Below are positions 26,914 through 38,860 of a stretch of 64,000 bases of DNA, piece after piece (position 1 is the stretch's first letter; each line of letters begins with the position of its first letter). The notes below the pieces were generated by a model, which saw only the letters and a list, made by a program, of their open reading frames with translations, was not told the DNA's origin and searched no databases. The DNA comes from Sphingomonas rubra (GTDB taxonomy: Bacteria > Pseudomonadota > Alphaproteobacteria > Sphingomonadales > Sphingomonadaceae). The translations under genes were made by a program, and so were the position numbers. Location of the stretch: contig NZ_FOXP01000001.1 of assembly GCF_900115745.1 (NCBI RefSeq), positions 186,001 to 250,000 on the forward strand, read 5' to 3'.

Positions 26914-27939
26914 ATGGGTTACAGGATCGTCGTCGCAGGCGCGTCGGGCAATGTCGGGCGCGAGATGGTCAACATCCTGGCCGAGCGCGAGTTTCCCGCC
27001 GACGAGATCGCGGTGCTCGCCTCGTCGCGCAGCCAGGGTGACGAGATCGAGTATGGCGACACCGGCCGCATGCTAAAGATCCAGAACATCGAGCATTTCG
27101 ACCCGGCCGGCTGGGACATGGCGCTGTTCGCGATCGGCAGCGAGGCGACGCGCGTCTACGCGCCCAAATTCGCCGCTGCCGGCTGCACGGTGATCGACAA
27201 TTCGTCGCTCTACCGCATGGACCCGGACGTGCCGCTGATCGTGCCGGAGGTGAACGCCGCCGCGATCGACGGGTACAAGGCGCGCAACATCATCGCCAAC
27301 CCCAATTGCTCCACCGCGCAGATGGTGGTCGCGCTGAAGCCCCTGCACGATGCGGCGAAGATCACGCGCGTGGTGGTCGCGACCTACCAGTCGGTGTCGG
27401 GCGCGGGCAAGGTCGGCATGGACGAGCTGTTCGAGCAGAGCCGCAACATCTTCGTCGGCGATCCCGCCGAGGCGAAGAAGTTTACCAAGCAGATCGCCTT
27501 CAACGTCATCCCGCACATCGACAGCTTCCTGGACGACGGATCGACCAAGGAAGAGTGGAAGATGGTGGTCGAGACCAAGAAGATTCTCGATCCCAAGATC
27601 AAGGTCCACGCCACCTGCGTGCGCGTGCCGGTGTTCGTCGGCCATTCCGAGGCGCTGAACATCGAGTTCGAGAACGAGATCTCCGCCGAGGAGGCGCAGA
27701 ACATCCTGCGCGAGGCGCCGGGCATCATGCTGATCGATAAGCGCGAGGACGGCGGCTACATCACGCCGATCGAGGCGGCGGGCGACGACGCCACCTATGT
27801 CAGCCGCGTGCGCGAGGACCCGACGGTGGAGAATGGCTTGGCGCTGTGGTGCGTCAGCGACAATCTGCGCAAGGGCGCGGCGCTGAACGCGGTGCAGATC
27901 GCCGAGCTGCTCGGTCGGCGGCATCTGAAGAAGGACTGA
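26914..27939 (+). CDS. asd: Aspartate-semialdehyde dehydrogenase
   Basis: This 341-residue enzyme reduces aspartyl phosphate to aspartate semialdehyde, on the way to lysine, threonine, methionine and diaminopimelate. It has the NADP-binding VVAGASGNVGREM motif, IDNSSLYRMDPDVPL, and the active-site IIANPNCSTAQMVVAL (catalytic Cys about 134). YQSVSGAGKVGMDEL and CVRVPVFVGHSEA complete the family pattern. The length is typical. The start at 26914 is supported by GGAGG 4 bases upstream. Confidence 0.97.
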   Translation: MGYRIVVAGASGNVGREMVNILAEREFPADEIAVLASSRSQGDEIEYGDTGRMLKIQNIEHFDPAGWDMALFAIGSEATRVYAPKFAAAGCTVIDNSSLYRMDPDVPLIVPEVNAAAIDGYKARNIIANPNCSTAQMVVALKPLHDAAKITRVVVATYQSVSGAGKVGMDELFEQSRNIFVGDPAEAKKFTKQIAFNVIPHIDSFLDDGSTKEEWKMVVETKKILDPKIKVHATCVRVPVFVGHSEALNIEFENEISAEEAQNILREAPGIMLIDKREDGGYITPIEAAGDDATYVSRVREDPTVENGLALWCVSDNLRKGAALNAVQIAELLGRRHLKKD

Positions 27940-27945
27940 AAACCC

Positions 27946-28053
27946 GTCATGCCGGGCCCTTCGGCGAAGCTCAGGAGAGCCTCGTCCCGGCATCCAGGGT
28001 CGCGAGCGGCAGCGCTGCTTGGTCCTGGACCCCGGGGCGAGCCCGAGGTGACG
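27946..28053. repeat. Intergenic palindromic repeat, copy 5 (subtype i, extended left arm)
   Basis: The left arm is GTCATGCCGGGC, then an extra CCTTCGGCGAAGCTCAGG, then AGAGCCTCGTCCCGGCAT. The spacer carries GTCGCGAGCGGCAGCGCTGC. The right arm ends in GCCCGAGGTGACG. The extended arm recurs inverted in copy 9. It lies between the converging asd and nfeD genes, 2 bases from the nfeD stop. Confidence 0.88.
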
Positions 28054-28054
28054 G

Positions 28055-28516
28055 TCAGGTGCTGGGAAGGGTGATTGCCTCCACCTCCACCACGCCGTCC
28101 TTCACCGCGACGATCCGTGCGCTGGCGCCCACCGGCAGGTCCGGCCCGGTCGCCGGCCAGGTGCCGTCGCCGACCACCACCCGGCCGCGCCCGTGCTCGA
28201 TCGCCACCGCCACCGTCACCCGCTCGCCGATCAGACGCGAGGCGCGGTCGTTGAGATGCGCGTCGCCACCCTCCACCGGATAGTCGGCGTACCAGCGGCG
28301 GCCGACGAGCACCGCGACCACGCTCCACGCCGCGAACGAGGCGAGTTGCGCGGTGAGCGGCAGTTCGGGAAGCGCGAAGGAGGCGAGCCCCGTCACCGCG
28401 GCGGCGATGGCGAGGAAGATCAGGAACACGCCGGGGACGAGCAGTTCGGCGATGCCGAGCAGCAGCGCGGCGAGCAGCCACCCGCCTCCGGCACCGCCGA
28501 TCGCGTCGAGACTCAC
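28055..28516 (-). CDS. NfeD family membrane protein
   Basis: This 153-residue protein has an N-terminal hydrophobic region with two to three transmembrane helices (about residues 12-75). A C-terminal OB-fold NfeD domain follows, with SRLIGERVTVAVAI and VGDGTWPATGPDLPVGASARIVAV. Proteins of this type partner with stomatin/prohibitin-like SPFH proteins in the membrane. The gene directly upstream (28527) is an SPFH protein, only 10 bp away, matching the conserved nfeD-qmcA pair. The pair is thought to act in membrane protein quality control. Confidence 0.92.
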   Translation of the reverse strand: MSLDAIGGAGGGWLLAALLLGIAELLVPGVFLIFLAIAAAVTGLASFALPELPLTAQLASFAAWSVVAVLVGRRWYADYPVEGGDAHLNDRASRLIGERVTVAVAIEHGRGRVVVGDGTWPATGPDLPVGASARIVAVKDGVVEVEAITLPST

Positions 28517-28526
28517 GGCGCCTTCC

Positions 28527-31174
<2,648 letters not shown>

Positions 31175-31187
31175 TGCCTGGAACCAC

Positions 31188-31271
31188 GTCGCCATACCGG
31201 GCTCGTCCCGGTGTCCAAGGCCAAGCGTCGCCGTTCGTGGCCCTGGGTGCCGGGACGGGCCCGGCATGACG
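31188..31271. repeat. Intergenic palindromic repeat, copy 7 (subtype i, reversed)
   Basis: The left arm is CATACCGGGCTCGTCCCGGT and the right arm is TGCCGGGACGGGCCCGGCAT followed by GACG. Reverse-complemented, the spacer reads GGCCACGAACGGCGACGC, matching copy 11. It lies between guaB and the rRNA methyltransferase gene, both plus strand. Confidence 0.87.
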
Positions 31272-31294
31272 GTTCATCACCCTGGGAAGCGCCG

Positions 31295-32482
31295 ATGACG
31301 CCCGCTGCGCGCACGCAGGCGGCGATCGAGCTGGTCGACGCGATCGTCGCCGCCGCGCGGGAAGGCGGGGCGGCGGCGGATACGCTGATCGCGCGATACT
31401 TCGCCAACCGGCGCTACGCGGGCTCGAAGGACCGGCGCGCGGTGCGGGAACTGGTCTACGCGGCGATCCGCGCCGCGGGCGAGATACCGGCGAGCGGCCG
31501 CGCCGCCGTGCTGACGCTCGCCGACGGAGACGCGGCGCTCGCCGCGACCTTCGACGGCGGCGCGCACGGCCCTGCACCGATCGCACCCGGCGAGCCGAGG
31601 GCGTCGCGCGGGGTCGCGCCGGCGTGGCTGGAGCAGGCGCTGGTCGCCTCCGGCCTCGCCGCCACGGAACTGCCGACGCTGGTCGATCGCGCGCCGCTCG
31701 ACTGCCGCGTCAATCACCTCAAGGCGACGCGCGACGAGGTGCTCGCCGCCATTCCGGACGCGGCCTCGATCGCCGCGACCCCGGACGGCGTCCGCTTGCC
31801 GAGCGGCACCGCGGTCGAAGCGCTACCGGCCTTTCGCGACGGCTGGGTCGAGGTGCAGGACGCCGGCAGCCAGATCGTCGGCCGGGCGCTACCCGCCGAT
31901 CCAGGCGCCCGCATCGTCGATCTCTGCGCCGGCGCGGGCGGCAAGACGCTGGCGCTCGCCGCACGGATGGAGGGGAAAGGCGCGCTGCTCGCCTGCGACA
32001 CCGATCGCGGACGGCTGTCGCGGCTCGGCCCGCGCGCCGAGCGGGCGGGTGTGGCCAACATCGAGACGCGGCTGCTCGATCCGAAACGCGAGCTGGACGC
32101 GCTCACCGACTGGATCGGCGAGGCGGACGGCGTGCTGGTCGACGCGCCGTGCTCCGGCACGGGCACGTGGCGGCGCAACCCGGAGGCGCGCTGGCGACTG
32201 ACGCCCGCCCGGCTGGAGCGGTTCGCGGCGACGCAGGCGCACGTGCTCGACCTGGGCGCCACGCTGGTGCGGCCGGGCGGCGACCTCGTCTATATCGTCT
32301 GCTCGCTGCTCGATGCGGAAGGGGCAGCGCAGGTCGACGCGTTCCTGCTGCGGCATCCCGGCTGGCGGGCCGTGCCGCTAGACCTACCGGCCGGGCGGCC
32401 ACGTGGAAAGGGTGTGAGGCTCGATCCCGCCCACGATGCGACCGACGGCTTTTTCGTCGCGCGGCTGGTGGCGCCGTGCTAG
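31295..32482 (+). CDS. RsmB-like rRNA (cytosine-5) methyltransferase
   Basis: This 395-residue protein of the RsmB/NOP2/NSUN family has the SAM-binding motif [19 protein letters not shown]. It also shows [20 protein letters not shown], with the conserved PC cysteine, and a second catalytic-region cysteine in [14 protein letters not shown] (usually TCS in the family). The N-terminal part is helical and NusB-like but divergent. It likely methylates a cytosine of 16S rRNA (m5C967 in E. coli RsmB). The exact site is not provable from sequence. GGAAG lies about 8 bases before the ATG at 31295. Confidence 0.9.
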   Translation: MTPAARTQAAIELVDAIVAAAREGGAAADTLIARYFANRRYAGSKDRRAVRELVYAAIRAAGEIPASGRAAVLTLADGDAALAATFDGGAHGPAPIAPGEPRASRGVAPAWLEQALVASGLAATELPTLVDRAPLDCRVNHLKATRDEVLAAIPDAASIAATPDGVRLPSGTAVEALPAFRDGWVEVQDAGSQIVGRALPADPGARIVDLCAGAGGKTLALAARMEGKGALLACDTDRGRLSRLGPRAERAGVANIETRLLDPKRELDALTDWIGEADGVLVDAPCSGTGTWRRNPEARWRLTPARLERFAATQAHVLDLGATLVRPGGDLVYIVCSLLDAEGAAQVDAFLLRHPGWRAVPLDLPAGRPRGKGVRLDPAHDATDGFFVARLVAPC

Positions 32483-32513
32483 TCGACGGGCCGTGTTCCG
32501 ACCGGAGTATATC

Positions 32514-33014
32514 ATGCGTCTCGCCTCGCTCGCCCTCGCCTCCGCGCTCGCGACCGTCAGCCTGACGGCGTCGCTGCACGGGCAGCGGCCGGACGACCAG
32601 ATCGATCCGCGCTCGCTGCAGTTGCTGGCGCAGGGGCGCGCGCTCAAGGCGGCGGGTAATCTCGACGGTGCCACCGACGTGCTGGAGACGGCGGCGGCGG
32701 TCGATCCGCGCAACCGCGGCGCGTTCACGACGCTGGCCGAGGTGGCCGAGCTGCGTGGGCTGCCGGGCAAGGCGATCCGCCTCTACCGCGAGGCGCTGCT
32801 GCTGGAGCCCAACGACCGCGGCGCGCTGGCCGGCCAGGGCGAAGCGCTGGTCGCCAAGGGCGCGATGGCGCAGGCGCGCGAGAACCTCGCCCGGCTGAAG
32901 ACGCTGTGCAAGGGGGCGTGTCCGGAAGCGACGACGCTGGCGGGCACCATCGCCAAGGGGCCGCCGGTGACGACCGCGCAGGTCGCGGCGCCGGCCAAGA
33001 CGGCGCAGGAGTAA
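32514..33014 (+). CDS. Exported TPR-repeat protein
   Basis: This 166-residue protein has a predicted signal peptide ([23 protein letters not shown]). About two to three tetratricopeptide-like repeats follow: [40 protein letters not shown] and [21 protein letters not shown] short cysteine pair (LCKGAC) and an Ala/Pro/Thr-rich tail end the protein. TPRs mediate protein contacts. No specific role can be assigned. GGAG lies 7 bases before the ATG, and the gene follows the rRNA methyltransferase by 31 bp. Confidence 0.85.
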   Translation: MRLASLALASALATVSLTASLHGQRPDDQIDPRSLQLLAQGRALKAAGNLDGATDVLETAAAVDPRNRGAFTTLAEVAELRGLPGKAIRLYREALLLEPNDRGALAGQGEALVAKGAMAQARENLARLKTLCKGACPEATTLAGTIAKGPPVTTAQVAAPAKTAQE

Positions 33015-33065
33015 ACATTCTTCGTTCCCAGTCGGAGTCGGTCGGTATTTCCTTACTGCGGCAAG

Positions 33066-33170
33066 TACCCCGGCGAAGGCCGGGGCCCAGTTGCGCAGAG
33101 CCATGAGGTGACGACGTCGCGCTCGCCACGGTCGTCCTCCAACTGGGGCCCGGCCTTCGCCGGGGCACGA
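33066..33170. repeat. Intergenic palindromic repeat, copy 8 (CTTCGCC arm type)
   Basis: The arms are CCCCGGCGAAGGCCGGGG and, at the far end, CGGCCTTCGCCGGGG. Inner inverted flanks are GCCCAGTTG and CAACTGGGGC. The arms could pair into a single long stem over a spacer of about 50 bp. It lies between the converging TPR gene and rsmA. Confidence 0.88.
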
Positions 33171-33209
33171 TGCTATCTATTATGAGATAGATTTCGGCAG
33201 CCTGTCGAC

Positions 33210-34040
33210 TCAGCCGTCCAGCACCCGCGCCAGTGCGACGAACTCGTCCACCGACACCGTTTCGGCCCGTCGCGTCGGGTCGATCCCCACCGCGTCCATC
33301 GCCGCGTCCGCGCCCGTCACGCCCTTTAAGCTTTGCCGCAGCATCTTGCGGCGCTGGCCGAAGGCGGCGGCGGTGAGGCGTTCGAGCGTGGCGAGCCGGA
33401 CACCCGCGGGCGCCTCCGTCGGCACGAGGTGGACCACCGCCGACATCACCTTGGGCGGCGGCGTGAAGGCGGAACGGTGGACGGGCATCGCGATCCGCGC
33501 GGTGGAGCGCCACTGCGCCAGCACCGCCAGCCGTCCATAGGCACCCGTGCCGGGCGCGGCGACGATGCGGTCGGCGACCTCGCGCTGGAACATCAGCGTG
33601 CAGGATCGCCACCACGGCCGCCACTCGGCCGACAGCCAGCCGACGGTCAGCGCCGTGCCGACATTGTAGGGCAGGTTGGAGACGATGTGCGGCGCGCCCT
33701 GTAACAGTGTCGGCGCATCGATCGCGAGCGCGTCGCCCTCGATCACCCGCAGCCGGTCGGGATAGGCGTCGCCCAGCTCGGCGAGCGCGGGGATGCAGCG
33801 GCGGTCGCGCTCGATCGCGGTGACGCGCGCGCCCGCGGCGAGCAGCGCGCGGGTGAGGCCGCCGGGACCGGGCCCGACCTCCAGCACCTCCGCGTCGGCC
33901 AGGTCACCGGGCACCGCGGCGATGCGCGCGAGCAGCTGACCGTCGAACAGGAAATTCTGGCCCAGCGCCTTGGACGCCTGCAAGCCGTGACGCGCGATCA
34001 CGTCGCGTAACGGGGGCAGCACCGGCGGCAGGTCGGTCAT
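33210..34040 (-). CDS. rsmA: 16S rRNA dimethyladenosine transferase
   Basis: This 276-residue RsmA/KsgA enzyme dimethylates the two adjacent adenosines near the 3' end of 16S rRNA. Motifs are LGQNFLFD near residue 27, [18 protein letters not shown] (SAM binding), VIEGDAL, and NLPYNVGT (catalytic NLPY). [11 protein letters not shown] and [12 protein letters not shown] follow in the C-terminal region. Its ATG overlaps the pdxA stop (ATGA at 34037-34040). It is the last gene of the lptD-surA-pdxA-rsmA group. Confidence 0.97.
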   Translation of the reverse strand: MTDLPPVLPPLRDVIARHGLQASKALGQNFLFDGQLLARIAAVPGDLADAEVLEVGPGPGGLTRALLAAGARVTAIERDRRCIPALAELGDAYPDRLRVIEGDALAIDAPTLLQGAPHIVSNLPYNVGTALTVGWLSAEWRPWWRSCTLMFQREVADRIVAAPGTGAYGRLAVLAQWRSTARIAMPVHRSAFTPPPKVMSAVVHLVPTEAPAGVRLATLERLTAAAFGQRRKMLRQSLKGVTGADAAMDAVGIDPTRRAETVSVDEFVALARVLDG

Positions 34041-35041
34041 GCCGCGGCGGCGGCGCGGCGCTCGGCGGCCTCGCCCGCCATGGCGATCGCGGCGATCATC
34101 GCGCCCGGCTCCGCCTGGTCGTGCCCGGCGATGGCGAAGGCGGTGCCGTGATCGGGCGAGGTGCGGACGATCGGCAGGCCCAGCGTCATGTTGACCCCCT
34201 CGTCGAAGAACAGCGTCTTGATCGGCACCAACGCCTGGTCATGATAGGCGCACAGTGCCGCGTCGTAGCGCGCCCGCGCGCGTGGGTGGAACAGCGTGTC
34301 GGCGGAGAAGGGGCCGGCGATGTCGATCCCCTCGTCGCGGAGCAGCGCGACGGCAGGCTCCATCACCTCGATCTCCTCGCGTCCGATCGCGCCGCTCTCT
34401 CCCGCGTGCGGGTTGAGGCCGGCGAGGACGAGGCGAGGGCGCTCGATCCCGAAATTGCGGTGCAGCCCGCGCGCAGTGGCGCGCGCCTTGGCGACGATCA
34501 GCTCGACCGTCAGCAGCCGCGGCACGTCAGCCAGCGGCACGTGCGTCGTCATCGGCACGACGCGCAGGGAGGGGCCGGCGAGCATCATCACCGCGTTCTC
34601 GCCGGCGATGCCGCACCGCTCCGCGACGAACTCGGTCTGGCCCGGATAGGTGAAGCCGATCGCGTAGAGCTGCGCCTTGGACACCGGCCCCGTCACCAGC
34701 GCGCGCGCCGCCCCCTCGCGGACCAGCCCCACCGCCAGTTCCAGCGACTGGAGCGCACATCGCGCCCCTTCTGTATCGGGCGTTCCCGGCACGATCTCGC
34801 CGGCGTCCTCGACGCTCAGCACCGGCAGCGCGTCGGCGAAGGCGGCGGCGGTCTCGCGCACGTCGCGGATCACCGCCACCGGGCCGTCCCACACGCGGCT
34901 GACCGAGCGCGCGTCGCCGACCGCGAAGAACGGCGGCAACGCGCGCGAGCCTCGCGCGGCCCAGGCCTTGGCAACGATCTCCGGACCTATCCCCGCCGGA
35001 TCGCCCAGCGACACCGCCAGCAGGGGCAGGGAAAACGGCAT
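34037..35041 (-). CDS. pdxA: 4-hydroxythreonine-4-phosphate dehydrogenase
   Basis: This 334-residue enzyme of pyridoxal phosphate synthesis has [15 protein letters not shown] at the N-terminus. Metal-binding histidine regions are visible in [10 protein letters not shown] and [12 protein letters not shown], with [19 protein letters not shown] and [14 protein letters not shown] also present. The ATG at 35041 is 7 bases from the surA stop. The frame extends upstream into surA but the conserved start is clear. The surA-pdxA-rsmA order is widespread in proteobacteria. Confidence 0.97.
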   Translation of the reverse strand: MPFSLPLLAVSLGDPAGIGPEIVAKAWAARGSRALPPFFAVGDARSVSRVWDGPVAVIRDVRETAAAFADALPVLSVEDAGEIVPGTPDTEGARCALQSLELAVGLVREGAARALVTGPVSKAQLYAIGFTYPGQTEFVAERCGIAGENAVMMLAGPSLRVVPMTTHVPLADVPRLLTVELIVAKARATARGLHRNFGIERPRLVLAGLNPHAGESGAIGREEIEVMEPAVALLRDEGIDIAGPFSADTLFHPRARARYDAALCAYHDQALVPIKTLFFDEGVNMTLGLPIVRTSPDHGTAFAIAGHDQAEPGAMIAAIAMAGEAAERRAAAAA

Positions 35042-35048
35042 CACGGGC

Positions 35049-36404
35049 TCAGCGATACTCGACCACCGCGTCGCGACGCAGGTCGCGCAGCTTCTGCTGG
35101 GCGCGCAGGTTGACGCGCTGCTGCTGAAGCTGGTTCTCCACCTGATCGGTGGTCGGCAGCTGCCCCGACTTCGGATCGTCGCGGCCGCACAGCACCAGCG
35201 CGCGGACGCCTGAATCGGGCGAGCCAAAGGGCGGCGTCGCCTGACCGACCTGGAGCTGGCCAACGATCTCGGCGAGCGGCCCCGGCAAATCGCGGATGCG
35301 CACGGTATCGTTGTCGACCACGTCGGCGCCCAGGCCGGCAGCGACCTTCTCCACCGTGCCGCAGCCCTGGATGCCCTTCACCGCCTCGCCGAACGCGGCG
35401 GCGCGGATGTTGGCCTGCGCCTGCGTGGTGCCGGCGGGGAAGCGCAGCGTCAGCTGCTTCAGGCTGAGCCGCGCGTCGCGCGGATCGGCGGTCAGCACCT
35501 GGCGCTTGTCGGTGAGGTACAGGATGGAGAAGCCGCCCGACACCGCGATTGGCCCAGCCACCTGCCCGACCTGCATCTGCTGCGCCGCCTCCGCCAGTTC
35601 CCCCGGCAGCTGCGCTGCCCGCACCCAGCCGAGGTCGCCGTCGACGCCGCGGGTCGGCGAATCGGAATATTGCCGCGCGAAGAAGCCGAAGGGTTGCTGG
35701 CCCTTCTGCAACTCGCCGATGATGCGGCGCGCTTCGGCGACCACCTGTCCCTGCGTCGCGTCGTTCGCCGACAGATAGATCTCGCGCAGGTTGAACTCCT
35801 CGGTTCCCTTGGCTGCCTCCAGCCGGTCGAGGATCGCCTTCACCTCGGTGTCGCCGATGTTGACGAAGGGTTCGACGCGCCGGCGCAGGTAACGCTGCCA
35901 GGCGAGTTCGCCCTCGATCTGGCGGCGCAGCGACCGCTCCGACGATCCCGACTCGCGCAGGTACGCCGCCATTTGCGCGGGCGATCGGTTGAATTGCTGG
36001 GCGACGCGGTTGTAGCTGGCGTTGATCTCGCCCGGCGTGATCGTGATGTCGGCGGTCTTCGCCTCCTGGATCTGCAGCGTCTCGTCGATCAGCTGGCGCA
36101 GCACCTGGAGCTTCAGCCGGTCGCGGTCGGCGTCGCTGATCTTCTGCCCGCCGTTCGCCGCGAGGATCAGCGCGACGCGCTGGTCGACGTCGGTGCCGGT
36201 CAGCACGGTATCGTTGACGATCGCGGTCGGCTTGCGGACGTTGGGGTCGAGCTTGCCGAAGATCTGGAGGTTGTCGGGCAGGTCCAGCCCGCCGCTATCC
36301 GGCACGGCGCGGTCCTCCACCGTCTGCGCGATCCCCGCCGCGACGGGGGCGACACCCGCCGCCGCGAGCGACAGGAGACCGGCAACAGTTCGAAGGTGCT
36401 TCAC
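35049..36404 (-). CDS. surA: Periplasmic chaperone SurA (peptidyl-prolyl isomerase)
   Basis: This 451-residue exported protein carries a SurA N-terminal domain (TAIVNDTVLTGTDVDQRVAL...RLKLQVLRQLIDETLQIQEA). A parvulin PPIase domain follows (about residues 200-310: NLREIYLS..., FFARQYSDSPT, GDLGWV). SurA escorts outer-membrane proteins, including LptD, to the BAM complex. I place the start at the GTG at 36404 because it gives a clean signal peptide (KHLRTVAGLLSLAAAGVAPVAAG). An ATG at 36437 would add 11 residues before it. The lptD gene is immediately upstream. Confidence 0.93.
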   Translation of the reverse strand: MKHLRTVAGLLSLAAAGVAPVAAGIAQTVEDRAVPDSGGLDLPDNLQIFGKLDPNVRKPTAIVNDTVLTGTDVDQRVALILAANGGQKISDADRDRLKLQVLRQLIDETLQIQEAKTADITITPGEINASYNRVAQQFNRSPAQMAAYLRESGSSERSLRRQIEGELAWQRYLRRRVEPFVNIGDTEVKAILDRLEAAKGTEEFNLREIYLSANDATQGQVVAEARRIIGELQKGQQPFGFFARQYSDSPTRGVDGDLGWVRAAQLPGELAEAAQQMQVGQVAGPIAVSGGFSILYLTDKRQVLTADPRDARLSLKQLTLRFPAGTTQAQANIRAAAFGEAVKGIQGCGTVEKVAAGLGADVVDNDTVRIRDLPGPLAEIVGQLQVGQATPPFGSPDSGVRALVLCGRDDPKSGQLPTTDQVENQLQQQRVNLRAQQKLRDLRRDAVVEYR

Positions 36405-36477
36405 GTATCGGCAATCCCATGACGCGGTGGAAGGCATGCAGGTGCCCGGAGCTACCCCCCGGCAGCTGAACCCGCGC

Positions 36478-38706
36478 TTAGCGCCCGAGGTTCTTGAACG
36501 CCAGCGACAAGAGGAAGTTGTTGCCCTGCCGCGCGTCGCCGATCTGGCGATAGTCGCGCCGCCAAGTCAGCCCCAGGCGAAGGCAGTCGTCCTCATACTG
36601 CACGCCCAGCCGGTGGCGGATCGGATCGAAACCGTCGGCGACCGACAACGGGTCCTCGGCCCGGTTGGTGAGGTCGACGACGGTGGAGCCGTACAGCGAC
36701 CAGAAGCGGGCAAAGGCGACGCGGCCGGCGAGGCGGATCTCCTCGCGGTCGCGCAGATCCTCGACCAGGTCGATGTCGCGGTTGAGCTTCAGATAGCCGA
36801 TCAACGCATAGGTGCTGCGCGATCCCACCGTGGCGTCGATCTCGTTGCGGCGGATCTGGAAGCTGTCCTTGTCGAGCCGGTAGCGGTGGACCACCGACAC
36901 GAAGTCGCGGAAACGCAGCTCGGTCCGGCCGACATAATCGGAGAAGCGGTCGGTCAGCCCGGTGCCTTCCGGGAAAATGCCCGGCCGGTCGTCCAGGCGA
37001 TAGCTCTGGCCGATCACCGCGTTGAGCGCGATCCCCGGCAGGTCGAGCGCCCATTCGGCACCGTAGGTCGCGCGCGATGAATCCTCGAACCGGTCGTAGC
37101 CGGAGAAGCGGTTAAGCGCGAACAGGTTGGTGTCGTCCAGGTCGATCGAGCGTGAATCCTCGTTGGGGATCGACAGGTTCTTGATCCGCGGCGCCGCGAC
37201 CAGCTGCAACCGCGGGGTCAGCCGCTGCGTGCCGCCGAAGATGCCGCCGATCAGCGGCCAGCGCAGCTCCGCCGCCAGCGCGCCGATCGCCCGACCCTGG
37301 AACCCCTCGTCGCCGCGATAGCTCGCCACCGCGGTCGCCAGCGTGTCGTTGGTATTGTACACATCGCCGCGCGCGAAGGCGGTGAGGAGCAGCTCCTGCC
37401 CCCAGCTGGTGACGCGGCGCAGGTCCCAGCGCGCGCTGGCGAAGGCGCGCTGCGTGTCCTGCCCGTCGCGCCGCGACAGCGCCAGCGAGTTGAGCTGCAC
37501 CTCCAGCCGGTCGCCGATGCCGAGCAGGTCGGCGACCCGGCGACGATAATCGATCTCGGGCAGGGCGATCGGCTGCATGCCCTGCCGGTCGTTGACGCGC
37601 AGCGTCTGCACCGCCCAGCCGGTGATCGCGAAATAGCTGTTCGCGTCGATCCGCTGGAGCTGCGCGGTGTTGCGCAGCCGGTCGTCGCGCGAAATGTCGT
37701 AGCGGCGCAGGAAGGTGCGGTCGGTGGTGACCCTGAGCGAGCCGCTGGCGCTCCATTCCGGCGTGAACTGGTAGCGCGCGATCCCGTCCAGGTAGCCGCG
37801 CAGCGCCCGGCTGGTGTCGGTCGGGTCCAGCGTGTTGAGGTCGTCCGACCGCCGACTCTCCGTCAGGTAGCCGCGCACGCGAAAGGCGCCGCGCGTGCCG
37901 AGTTGCTCGTACTGAGCCTCCGCCATCGGCAGCACGCTGGAATAGACGTGCGGCGTCAGCGTCAGCCCGCGATTGGGCGCGAGCCGCATATAGTAGGGCA
38001 GCGCAAATTCGAGCCCGTTGACCCGGCTGTACTGGATGTTCGGGCTGAGGAAGCCTGAATCGCTCGATCCGCCGACCGGGTGGGAGAAGCGCGGCAGCGG
38101 CAGCGTCGGCAGGCCGAAGAGGTTGAGGCGCGCCCCGTCGTAATAGACGCGTCCGCGCTCCGGCCGGTAGGTCACCTTGACCGCGGTGATCTTCCAGGTC
38201 GGCTCCTTGGGGCAGCCCTCCGCATCGGCGACGGCACACGGCGTGTAGGCGGCGCGGTCAAGCGTCACCGTGCCGTCGGGCAAGCGCGTGCCGCGATCGG
38301 CGGCCAGGCGACCGCCCTGTTCCAGCACCACCAGCATATTGTCGACCACGCCGTCCTTCAGCGTATCGGTCAGTTCGATTCGGTCGCCGTACGCCACGTC
38401 GCCTTGCGGGTTGGTGACGGCGATATCGCCGGTGGCGACGACCTTGCCGGTCTTGCGGTTCCACTCGACCTTGTCGGCGCGCAGCCGCTCGCCCTCGCGG
38501 AACATCCGCACGTCGGTGGTGGCGGTGACGATGTCGGCGTCGCTGTCATATTCCAGCGCGCCGGCGCTGAACCGGATCTGCCCGTCGGCGGGGGGCGCGG
38601 CGGGGGCGGCGGGGGGAGCGACCGGACGATCGGCCAGCTCTTGCGCCGCGGCGGGCGCGGCGACCGACAGCAGGGCGCATCCGGCGAGCAGGCGGCAACG
38701 CGACAC
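36478..38706 (-). CDS. lptD: LPS-assembly protein LptD
   Basis: This 742-residue outer-membrane protein inserts lipopolysaccharide into the outer leaflet. A signal peptide (SRCRLLAGCALLSVAAPAAAQ) and a Pro/Ala-rich linker precede an LptA-like N-terminal domain (about 45-200). A large beta-barrel follows, with SHPVGGSSDSGFLSPNIQYS and alternating aromatic strands. It ends ...LAFKNLGR. The start is a GTG at 38706. It heads the lptD-surA-pdxA-rsmA group and is divergent from pepA. Confidence 0.95.
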   Translation of the reverse strand: MSRCRLLAGCALLSVAAPAAAQELADRPVAPPAAPAAPPADGQIRFSAGALEYDSDADIVTATTDVRMFREGERLRADKVEWNRKTGKVVATGDIAVTNPQGDVAYGDRIELTDTLKDGVVDNMLVVLEQGGRLAADRGTRLPDGTVTLDRAAYTPCAVADAEGCPKEPTWKITAVKVTYRPERGRVYYDGARLNLFGLPTLPLPRFSHPVGGSSDSGFLSPNIQYSRVNGLEFALPYYMRLAPNRGLTLTPHVYSSVLPMAEAQYEQLGTRGAFRVRGYLTESRRSDDLNTLDPTDTSRALRGYLDGIARYQFTPEWSASGSLRVTTDRTFLRRYDISRDDRLRNTAQLQRIDANSYFAITGWAVQTLRVNDRQGMQPIALPEIDYRRRVADLLGIGDRLEVQLNSLALSRRDGQDTQRAFASARWDLRRVTSWGQELLLTAFARGDVYNTNDTLATAVASYRGDEGFQGRAIGALAAELRWPLIGGIFGGTQRLTPRLQLVAAPRIKNLSIPNEDSRSIDLDDTNLFALNRFSGYDRFEDSSRATYGAEWALDLPGIALNAVIGQSYRLDDRPGIFPEGTGLTDRFSDYVGRTELRFRDFVSVVHRYRLDKDSFQIRRNEIDATVGSRSTYALIGYLKLNRDIDLVEDLRDREEIRLAGRVAFARFWSLYGSTVVDLTNRAEDPLSVADGFDPIRHRLGVQYEDDCLRLGLTWRRDYRQIGDARQGNNFLLSLAFKNLGR

Positions 38707-38860
38707 GATGATGCTTCAACCCTTTGCGTCTCGCACGCCGCTTGCCCAGCGGTCGCGCCTTCGATCCCCCGCGCCTATCGCAGCCGGGCTGCGGGAGCAA
38801 CGGCGCTTGGCGCTCGGTCCCGGCATCCCTAGATGAACCGATCCACAGCAAAGGCGTATC

